Below, piece by piece: positions 19,359 through 28,600 of a stretch of 64,000 bases of DNA. The DNA is taken from NCBI RefSeq assembly GCF_000720635.1, contig NZ_JOCF01000056.1:60279-124278 (forward strand), written 5' to 3'. Made by a program: the position numbers and the translations under genes. The notes beneath the pieces are model-generated. The model saw only the letters and a list, made by a program, of their open reading frames with translations. It had not been told where the DNA came from and did not search any database. Origin of the DNA: Streptomyces sp. NRRL WC-3742 (lineage in GTDB: Bacteria; Actinomycetota; Actinomycetes; Streptomycetales; Streptomycetaceae). Position 1 is the stretch's first letter. Every line of letters begins with the position of its first letter.

Positions 19359-21565
19359 GGTGTGCGGCTCCGGGCGGTTCTGGCCGCGAACAGGCGCTGC
19401 CCGAGAGGGCCCAGCGGGTGGTCCTCGGCGGGGAGCGTGCGGACTTCCGGGATCCCGGCGCCCGCCAGGACGTCGAGCCACTGTTCGCGGGAGAGGAAGG
19501 TGGTGCCCGAGGCCAGTCGGGCGTCCTGCGCGGCGGTCATCATGAACGCCTGCGAGGCGAGGATCTCCAGGTGCTCCCTGGTCGGTTCGGTGATCAGCAA
19601 CCAGCCGCCGGGGACGAGGAGTTCGTTCAGCGAGCGGACGGTCGTGCCGGTGTTCCGGGCATTGTTCAGCACCCCGGCCGCGATCACCACGTCGAAGGAG
19701 CCCAGATCCTGTCCACCCGGCGGCCGGTCGATGTCGTACGTGCCGTAGCGCACCCACGGCAGCCGGGCGAACCGCCGACGGGCCGGCTCCAGGAAGAACC
19801 GGGACACGTCGGTGAACAGGTAGTCCACCCGGGCGTCCGGCTCGCCGGAGAGCGCCGCCACCACCGCCTCGGTGGTCGCCCCCGTCCCGGCGCCGACCTC
19901 CAGCACCCGCAGGGGCTTGCCGTGGCCGAGGGCGATCCGCCGGACGGCCGTGGCCACGGCGGTGTTGAGGTAGCGGGCGGTCACGGTGTCGCGGTACACG
20001 GCGTCCGCGAGCTCGGTCCGCCCCTCGGGGAAGAGCAGCAGCGTCGCCTGCTGCGCGCCGGTGAGCAGCGCGGGCAGCCGTTCGGCGTTCAGCCGCAGGT
20101 AGTCGACGAACCCGGCGCCGCCCAGCCCGTCCTTCCAGAGCCCGGCGGCCCGGTCCCAGGCGCGGGCGGTGGCGGCCGCCTCGGCCGTACGGGTCCCGGT
20201 GAAGCGCCCGCCGTCCCGGGTGAGCCACCCGCGCTCGGCCAGGACGGTCAGCCATCGCCCGACGAGGACGTGGTGGGCAGGTGCGACGCCGTCGAGCAGG
20301 TCCTCGGCGGTGTGTCCGGGCCCGCCGGGCAGCAGCAGACCCCGGTCCTGGAAGGACTGCAGCATCGCGGCGAGCACCGCCTCGTCGAGGTGGCGGACGA
20401 ACTCCTCGGCCTGGCCGGGCACGACGTGCCGGGCTTGCGGATCGGCGGCGTCGGCGGCGGCCCGGACCACGCCGTCCAGCGTCGGCGCTCCGGCGTCCTC
20501 CACCGGCCACAGGTCGCCCACCGGCAGCGGCTCGTGGCGCTGCCCGGGCCGGAGCGCGGGGTAGCCGAGCCGGGCCGTGACGTCCTGCCACATCCGGGTC
20601 AGCGCCAGGTGGTACTGCTCCGGCCGCTCCGCGCCGGGCTCGCCGAGCACCGCCGCCCGCAGCGCGAGCAGGTCCGCCCCGATCGCGGCGGGCCAGTCGG
20701 CGCCCAGCGCGTCCCGGTAGCGCGGCGGCTCGGCCGGGCCGAGGACGGTCGTGGTGGGCTCGGCCAGGTGGCCGGTGCCGGGCCCGTCGAAGTCGAAGCG
20801 TTCCTTCACCGCGCCGGGGATGTGCAGGCGCGGGCTCCACAGCACCGGCCCGTGCGGGTCGGTCAGGGTGAGACTGCCCGCCGCCGTGCCCAGGGTCACC
20901 CGGTGCAGGAGGTGCACGTGGTTGTCGGGGTCCGCCGGGTCCACCTCGTTCTGCACCCGCAGGGTGGCGGGCACGCCGCCGACCGTGCCGGTGAGCAGCC
21001 CGAACGGCCCCTGCGAGGGCAGCGCTTCCAGCTTCCAGGGGCGGAGCGTGCCCAGCGCGTCCCCGAGGAGGTGCACCAGCGGGAACGCGACCTGCACCGA
21101 GCAGGCGGCGTCCAGGTACAGCGCGGGCCGCCGCTCCAGCAGCCGCCGGGCCGCCGTGGTGAACCGCCGTACGGCGGGCAGCCGGACGTACAGGTCGCCC
21201 AGCCGGTACCGCACGCCCCGGCGGTGGGCCTCGCGCAGGCAGGCGGCCAGGTCGTCGTGGTGCACCGGCTGCTCCTGGAGGACGTGGACGCCCCGGCCGA
21301 GCAGCTTCAGCGCCAGCACCGTGCCGACGCCGCCCATCGCGCCCGAGCGCACCACCACGCAGGCGAGGTCGATGTCGCCCGGCAGCCCGTCCGGATCGGT
21401 GTACAGCGGCACCCCGTACCGGCGCGCGCACTCCACCGAGCGCTCACCGCCGCGCGCCAGCACCCCGGCGATCTCGAACTCCTCCGGCAGCGCGGCGAGT
21501 GCGGCCAGGTAGAACTGGCCGAACGTCGTCCCGCACACCACCACCCGCAGTCGACGGCCGGTCAC
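19355..21565 (-). CDS. Thiazolinyl imine reductase fused to a SAM methyltransferase
   Basis: 736 residues. Residues 1-370 match thiazolinyl imine reductases (Irp3/YbtU/PchG): Rossmann start RVVVCGTTFGQFYLAALAAL, then EIAGVLARGGERSVECARRY, VLQEQPVHHDDLAACL and the distal RYRLGDLYVRLPAVR. They reduce a thiazoline to thiazolidine on the assembly line using NADPH. Residues about 380-736 form a methyltransferase resembling those embedded in A domains: YLRLNAERLPALL, LRVLEVGAGTGATTEA near 553, DYLFTDVSRFF and VIAAGVLNNARNTG. Stand-alone reductases of this family are about 350-370 residues, so the fusion is unusual. It could couple ring reduction to N-methylation of the new amine. GTG 21565 overlaps the upstream stop (GTGA). 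Confidence 0.88.
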   Translation of the reverse strand: MTGRRLRVVVCGTTFGQFYLAALAALPEEFEIAGVLARGGERSVECARRYGVPLYTDPDGLPGDIDLACVVVRSGAMGGVGTVLALKLLGRGVHVLQEQPVHHDDLAACLREAHRRGVRYRLGDLYVRLPAVRRFTTAARRLLERRPALYLDAACSVQVAFPLVHLLGDALGTLRPWKLEALPSQGPFGLLTGTVGGVPATLRVQNEVDPADPDNHVHLLHRVTLGTAAGSLTLTDPHGPVLWSPRLHIPGAVKERFDFDGPGTGHLAEPTTTVLGPAEPPRYRDALGADWPAAIGADLLALRAAVLGEPGAERPEQYHLALTRMWQDVTARLGYPALRPGQRHEPLPVGDLWPVEDAGAPTLDGVVRAAADAADPQARHVVPGQAEEFVRHLDEAVLAAMLQSFQDRGLLLPGGPGHTAEDLLDGVAPAHHVLVGRWLTVLAERGWLTRDGGRFTGTRTAEAAATARAWDRAAGLWKDGLGGAGFVDYLRLNAERLPALLTGAQQATLLLFPEGRTELADAVYRDTVTARYLNTAVATAVRRIALGHGKPLRVLEVGAGTGATTEAVVAALSGEPDARVDYLFTDVSRFFLEPARRRFARLPWVRYGTYDIDRPPGGQDLGSFDVVIAAGVLNNARNTGTTVRSLNELLVPGGWLLITEPTREHLEILASQAFMMTAAQDARLASGTTFLSREQWLDVLAGAGIPEVRTLPAEDHPLGPLGQRLFAARTARSRTP

Positions 21566-22647
21566 AGTGCCCCCTCCTCTTCCACGGCCAGCTCGGCCGC
21601 CGTCCCGTCGGCCACCGTCAGTACGACCCCCGGTACCCGCCGCAGCCGCGCGACGGCCATGAGCGGGTCGAGCACCGCGTCCGCGCGGTGCACCCCGGGC
21701 GGCACCTCGCCGCGCAGGACCGCCAGGGCGGCCACCGCCGTTGCGGCGCCCGTCAGTTCGGAGATCCCCGGTGCGCGCAGCACCGCCGTGCGGCTGACCG
21801 TGCGGCCCCAGGCCACCCCGTCGAGCTGGGCCAGCAGCACGGCGTACGGGCTGCGCCCGGCGAGGTCCAGCGCCGTCGCCCGGCACAGCGCCGTGACCGC
21901 GTCCGCCCGGTCGAGCGTGCGGGCCGCGTCGAGGGCGGCGGTGAGGTGTTCGCCGTCGAGCGCGGTGAACCAGCGGCCGTGGTCGAGCCCGAGGTCGCGG
22001 GCCACCCGTTCGCCCTCGCCGTCCAGGTACGGCAGCACGGTGACCGGGCGCGGCAGGTACGGCAGGCGCTGCCCGGCGGCCCGGGCCAGTGCGCCCGGGC
22101 GGCGGGCGCCGTCGGCCCAGGCGGCCGACGGCTCGCTGTCGTCGCCGAGGACACCGTGCAGGTAGTCCTCGGCACCGGTCGCCGTGAACGCGTCCAGCAC
22201 GGCCGCGTGGGCGGTGAGTCGGTGGACCTCGGCGAAGTCCTGCCGGGCCAGCCAGCGCGGCAGCAGCCCGGACAGGCCGGGCAGCGCACCGGCCGCGAAC
22301 ACGGCGGCGCGGCCGGTCGCGGCGAGCGTGTCCAGGCCCTCGGCCGCCCCGGCGTCCACGTGGTGGGCCCCGGCCGCGAGGGCCGCCCGGGCCACCCGGA
22401 CGGCGGTGCGGTGCGACGGTCCCGCGCAGTGCACGACCAGCGCGCACCCGTCGACGAAGGCCGCCAGCGACGCATCGTCCCCGACGTCCACCCGGGCGGC
22501 CTCCGCCCCCGGGCCGAGGTCGGCGGCCAGCAGGGCGGCGCGTTCCCCGTCCCGCGCGCCGATCCGCAGCGGCCCGGCTCCCCAGGCCGCCAGCAGCCGG
22601 GCGGCCTGGGTCCCGACGGCGCCGTAGCCGCCGATGATGCCGATCAC
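21562..22647 (-). CDS. Saccharopine-dehydrogenase-like NAD(P)-binding protein
   Basis: 361 residues. It starts with a dinucleotide-binding fold (IGIIGGYGAVGTQAARLL). VVHCAGPSHRTAVRVARAAL, HHVDAGAAEGLDTLAAT and AAVFAAGALPGLSGLLPRWL follow, as in saccharopine dehydrogenase-like proteins. The specific reaction is unknown. Such proteins recur in siderophore-type clusters, and a redox step on an intermediate or precursor is possible. The gene lies 40 nt after the large NRPS and overlaps the reductase-methyltransferase by 4 nt. It is not an opine dehydrogenase by any motif I can see. Confidence 0.78.
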   Translation of the reverse strand: MIGIIGGYGAVGTQAARLLAAWGAGPLRIGARDGERAALLAADLGPGAEAARVDVGDDASLAAFVDGCALVVHCAGPSHRTAVRVARAALAAGAHHVDAGAAEGLDTLAATGRAAVFAAGALPGLSGLLPRWLARQDFAEVHRLTAHAAVLDAFTATGAEDYLHGVLGDDSEPSAAWADGARRPGALARAAGQRLPYLPRPVTVLPYLDGEGERVARDLGLDHGRWFTALDGEHLTAALDAARTLDRADAVTALCRATALDLAGRSPYAVLLAQLDGVAWGRTVSRTAVLRAPGISELTGAATAVAALAVLRGEVPPGVHRADAVLDPLMAVARLRRVPGVVLTVADGTAAELAVEEEGAL

Positions 22648-22687
22648 AGAGCTTCCTCTCTCGGGTCGTTGAGTAGGGCCGTACCGT

Positions 22688-25600
22688 TCACAGCGCGCCT
22701 TCTTCGACGTCCGCCAACTGGGCGAGCTCCTCCGCCACCACGGCGGCGACCTGGGCGAGGCCCGGGCCGGCGAAGATGCGGCGCAACGGCAGCTCGACGG
22801 CGAAGCGCTGCCGTACCCGGGTGATGAAGCGGGTGGCGAGCAGGCTGTCGCCGCCCAGCTCGAAGAAGCCGCGCCGTCGGCCGACCTCCGGGATGCCCAG
22901 CAACTCCCGCCACATCGCGGCGAGTTCGCACTCCATTTCGCCCTCCGGCGGCTCGTCGGGGCCGAGTTCCCCGCCGCCGTCGGCCAGCACCGCCGCGACC
23001 GCCCTGCGGTCGACCTTGCCGTTGGCGCTCAGCGGCAGCCACGGCAGCACCTCGATCCGCTCGGGCACCATCGGGCCCGGCAGCAGGCCCGCGAGGTGCT
23101 CGCGCAGCGCCGCCGGGTCGGGAACCGCCGCGTCCTGCGGGCGTTCGGCCCACAGCAGGTCCATGAACGAACCGCCCACCGGCCGGTGACCGGCCCCGCT
23201 CAGCCCGGCGCGCGCGAAGAGCTCCGCCCAGCGCTCCCCGGGGAGCATCGGCGAACCGGCCAGGCGCCGCTCGCGGTCGAAGCCGTCGTAGCCGCGGTCG
23301 AGCAGGCCCGCCGTCAGCAGGGCCACCGGCGTCAGCGCGGCGCGCTCCACCGCGAGCAGCCGCCCGCCCGGCCGGGCCAGCAGCGCGGCCAGCGCCGGGC
23401 CCTGCCCGGGCTCCGGGTGGCGGTGCAGCACGTTGGCGGCCAGCACCACGTCGAAGCCGTACCGCAGGTCGTCCGGGACCGTCGTGCCGGGCAGCAGGAG
23501 GCAGACGGTCTCGTGCGGCAGCGCCTCCAGCCGCCCGGCCGCCGTGGCGACCAGGCCGGGGGCGGCGTCCAGCAGGGTGTAGCGCACCTGGTCCGGGCCG
23601 ATCAGGCCGAGCAGCCGCTCGGCGGTCCGGCCGTCCCGCCCGGCGAGCTCGGCCACCTCGACGGGTCGGCCCAACGCCTCGGACAGGTCGGCGAGTTGAG
23701 CGGCGATCTCGTCGAGCGCCAGGGCCGTCCCCGGATCGTGGTCGGCCAGGCAGGCCGGGGCGAGGACGTCGTCGTCCAGCAGCGCCGCCGGGTCGACCCG
23801 GCCCGCGAGGATCTCGCGGTAGTCGCCGAGCCGTTCCAGCAGCCTGCGGTGCGCCCGGGCGATCAGTGCGCCGTACGCGTCCGCCCCCGCCCGGGGAGCC
23901 TCGCGCAGCAGCGCGGAGGCCAGCTCGGGGCCGGCCAGGTAGCGGCCCCCCTCCTCGGCCAGCACCTTCCGCTCGACCAGCAGCCCCAGCCACAGCCGCA
24001 GCACCGCACGGTGCTCGTCCACCGCGTCCAGGCGCGCCACCAGGTCCTCGAACCGCCAGGCCGTCCCCTCCCCGAGGGCGTCCAGGCCGAGCAGCCGGGC
24101 CAGCACCGCGCTCGCGGCGTCCGCCTCCAGCTCCCACGCGCCCGCCCGGGCCACGGCCACCTCGGTCGGCACGCCGACGTCACCGGGCGCCGCGCAGGTG
24201 CGGACGGCCGCCGGGACGGGCACCACGCCCGCCACCAGCCTGCGGCCCGTCCCCTCACCGACCACCGCGGCGACCGCCCGGCCCACCCCCGGGCCGGAGC
24301 GCAGTGCGGACTCGATCTCGCCCAGTTCGATCCGGTGGCCGCGCAGCTTCACCTGCTGGTCGGCCCGGCCGAGGAACTCCAGCGTGCCGTCCGCCCAGTA
24401 CCGCCCGAGATCCCCGGTGCGGTACCAGCGCTCGCCCGCGTGGGCGACGAAGCGCCGCGCCGTCAGCTCGACGGCGCCCCGGTAGCCGCGCGCCACGCCC
24501 GCGCCGCCGATCCAGAACTCGCCCGGCACGCCGTCCGGGCAGTCCCGGCCGAGCGCGTCCACCACCCGGAAACGCTGGCCGCGCAGCGGACGGCCGTACG
24601 GCACGGAGCGCCAGGCCGGGTCCACCCCGGCCACCTCGAAGCAGTTGGACCAGATCGCCGCCTCGGTCGCCCCGCCGAGCGCCACGAACCGGCACTCGGG
24701 GCGCAGCGCGGCCAGTCGGACGGGCAGGTCCAGCCCGACCCAGTCGCCGGAGACCAGCGCCAGGCGCAGCGGCTCGGGCGCCTCGGCGGCCTCGGCCACC
24801 GTCAGCAGCATGTCCAGCAGGGCCGGCACGGTGTTCCACACCGTCACCCCGTGCCGGCGCACCAGCTCCAGCCACCGCCGGGCGTCGCGCCGGTCCTCCT
24901 CGCCGATCAGCACGACCGCCCCGCCCGCCGACAGCGGGCCGAACACGTCGTACACCGACAGGTCGAAGTCGAGCGCGGACACCGCGAGCGTCCGGTCCCG
25001 CGCGGCGAGGCCGAAGCGCTCGTTGACGTCCGTGACGGTGTTCGCCGCCGCCCGGTGGGTGATCTCCACGCCCTTCGGCTCACCCGTGGAGCCCGAGGTG
25101 AAGATGACGTACGCCAGGTCGTCGGGCGACGCCTGTGACACGGCGGCGGGTTCGGCCGCCTCGGCCTGCCGCAGCACCTCCTCGGTCACCGCCAGCCGCG
25201 CCCCGGCCACGCCGACGATCCGCTCGCGCCGCGCCGCCGGCTGGTCCACCCCGAGCGGCAGGTACGCCGCGCCGGTGGCCAGCACACCCAGCACCGCCAC
25301 CAGCTGCTCCGGCCCCTTCGGCAGCGTCACCGCCACCAGTTCACCGGGCCCCGCCCCCCGCTCCCGCAGGACGGTGGCCACCCGCAGCGCCCGCCGCGCC
25401 AGCTCGCCGTACGTCAGCGACCCGTCCTCGCCCCACACCAGCGCGGTGCGCCCGGGTTCCTCGGCGGCCAGGCGGAAGAACTCCGCGTGCAGCAGCCGGT
25501 CCCCGGCGCCCGCGCCGGTCGCGTTGACGGCCGCCCGGGTGCGCAGCTGCGCCTCGGGCAGCAGGTCGGGCCCCTCGCCGCGCCAGTCGGACCCGGCCTC

Positions 25601-28600
25601 GCCGAGCCAGTCGACCAGCCGCCGGTAGGCCGCGAACATCTCGTCCACCAGCCCGTCCGGGAACAGCCCGTCGACCACGTCCCAGGTCAGCCGCACGCCG
25701 CCGTCGGCGGTCTCGGTGACCTGGTGGTCCAGCCAGACCTGCGGCGTCTGCGAGACGCCCCAGACCGGCGCGGTGAACGGCCCCTCGGCCGGCTCGCCGC
25801 CGACACCGAGCGCACTGGTGAACACCACCGGCATGGTGGTCTCCGGCTCGCCGGTGAACCGGGCGAGCTCCCGCAGCACCTCGACCGCCGACACCTCCCG
25901 GTGGTCCAGCCCGCGCCACAGCTCCCGCTGCACGCGACGGGCCGCCGCCAGCCGGCTCTCGCCGGGCTCGGGGCGGGAGGGCACCAGCACCAGCGAGGTG
26001 AAGTCGCCCATGACCAGGCCGATGTCCGGGTGCACGTCGCGGCGGTCGAACAGGGTGAGGTTGACGGTCAGGTCCGGGCGGGCGCTCCAGCGGCCCAGCA
26101 CCTCGGCGAACGCGGCCAGCAGCACCGCCGACGGGGTCAGCCCGTGCTCGCGCGCCCGCTCGGCCACCGGCCGCCACCGCTCGCCGGGGACCAGGGCCTC
26201 CCGGCGGGAGAACCGCGGCCGGCCGATCTCCGCCGGATCCATCGCGAGCGGCAGCTGCGGGCCCGGCGGCAGGACGGGCAGCTGCTCCGCCCAGTACGCC
26301 CGGGCGGCGGCCAGCTCCTGCGGCGCGGGCGCGGAGCCCAGCACGTAGTCGCGGAACGAGACGTCCACCGGCGGGAGTTCGGCGTCCGGGTGCTCGTAGA
26401 GGGCGCCGAGCTCGCCGTAGAAGCGCAGGATGCTCAGCGCGTCCAGCACGATGTTGTCCATGCCGATGCCGAGGCGGGTGCGCCCGCCCGCGCGGACGGC
26501 GCGGATCGCGAACAGCGGCCAGCAGCCGGGGTCGAACACCTGGTGCGAGGCAGCCTCGCGCAGCTCGGCGAACGCGGCCTCCGGATCGTCCCCGGCCTCG
26601 GTGACCGGGAGGGTGAACCGGGGCACCTCGGCGAGGATCCGCTGCTCGCCGCGCTCGTCGACGACCGCGCGCAGCATCTCGTGCCGGGCGACCAGCCGGT
26701 TGACGGCCTCCTCCAGACGGACCGGGTCGAGGTCCGGCACCTCGTACTCGCGGTAGTAGTGGCAGCCGGTGCCGCCGAGCGTGAAGCCCTCGCCGCGGCC
26801 CAGCCAGTACGCGCGCTGGACGTCCGTCAGCGGGAACGGGTCGTGCCGCCGCGCCGGGTCGGCCGCGAGCGCCGCGCTCTGCGGTCCGGCCTCCAGCGGA
26901 CGCAGCGTCGCCGCGAAGTCGGCCAGCACCGGGTGGGCGAACAGCTCGGACAGCCGCACGCCCGCGAATCCCGCCGCCCGCAGCCGCCCGATCAGCCGGG
27001 TGGCGAGCAGCGAGTCGCCGCCGAGCGCGAAGAAGTCGTGTTCACGGCCGATCACCTCGACGCCCAGCACCTCGGCCCAGACGGAGGCTGCCCGCTGCTC
27101 CGCCTCGCCGGCCGGTGGGGTCACCTGTGTACGGCCGGGCAGCTCGGCGGCGGCCAGCACCCGGCGCAGGAGCCCGCGGTCGATCTTGCCGTTGGCGGTC
27201 AGCGGCAGGCCCGGCAGGACGGCGATCCGCTCGGGGACCATCGGCGCGGGAAGCACGTCCCGCAGGTGTTCGCGCAGGGCAGCCGGGGTCGCGCCGTCGC
27301 GCAGCGCGCCGACGGTGGCCAGCGCCGACCAGTCGGCGGGCGGCTGCGCCCGGTCGTCGGTCACGGCCGCGGCGATCCGGCCGTCCGCGCAGACCACCGC
27401 GACGCCCCGGGCCACGCCCGGGAAGGCCGTCAGCGCGGTCTCGATCTCGCCGAGTTCGATCCGGTGGCCGCGCACCTTGACCTGGTGGTCGGCCCGGCCG
27501 AGGAACTCCAGGGTGCCGTCGGGCCGGTAGCGGGCGCGGTCGCCGGTGCGGTACCAGCGCACGCCGTCCAGTTCGGTGAAGCGCTCGGCGGTGCGGTCGG
27601 GGTCCCCCCGGTAGCCGCGCGCTACGCCGGCGCCGCCGATCCACAGCTCGCCGGGGACGTGGTCGGGGCGGTCCCGCCCGAGCGGGTCGACCACCCGGCA
27701 GACGACGTTCTCCAGCGGGGTGCCGTACGGCACGGTCGCCCAGTCGGCGGGGACCTCGCGGACCTCGCACCAGGTGGAGTGGACGGCGGTCTCGGTGGTG
27801 CCGCCGAGCGCGGCGAACCGGCACCGCGGGGCGAGGGCCGCGAGCCGCGCCGGCAGGTCGAGCGGCACCCGGTCGCCGCCGAGCAGGACGGCTCTGAGGC
27901 TCGTCAGCGGCCGGTCCGCCGCGGTGACCAGCATGTCCAGCAGCGCGGGCACGCAGTTGACCACCGTGGCGCCGTGGCGGGCCGCCAGGTCGACCCACGC
28001 GGTGGCGTCCCGGCGGTCCGGCTCCTCGACGCAGACCACCGCGCCGCCGGCCGACAGCGGGCCGAAGACGTCGTACACCGAGAGGTCGAAGTCCAGGGCG
28101 GACAGTGCCAGCGTGCGGTCGGAAGAGCCGATCGTCAGGCGGGAGTTGAGGTCCTCGACGGTGTTCATCGCGGCGGCGTGGGTGAGTTCGACGCCCTTGG
28201 GCTCGCCGGTGGAGCCGGAGGTGTGGATGACGTACGCGAGGTCGCCGTCGCCCCCGGGCACCGGGGCGGGCAGGGGCTCGGTGCCGGCGGGGACGGCGAT
28301 CTCCTCGACCACCAGGCGGATTCCGGCGGAGCGGTGGATGCGCTCGCGGCGGGCGGCGGGCTGGTCGACGCCGAGCGGCAGGTAGGCGGCGCCGGTGGCC
28401 AGTACGGCGAGGACGGCGACGACCTGGTCGGGGCCCTTGGGCAGAGTGACCGCGACCAGCTCGCCCGGCCCGGCGCCGCGGGCGCGCAGGTGTCCTGCCA
28501 ACGCGAGGGCCCGCTCGGCGAGTTGGCCGTAGTCGAGGATGCCGTCGGTGCCCCACAGCAGGGCGGGGGCCTTCGGGCGGGTGGCCGCGTGCGCGAAGAA

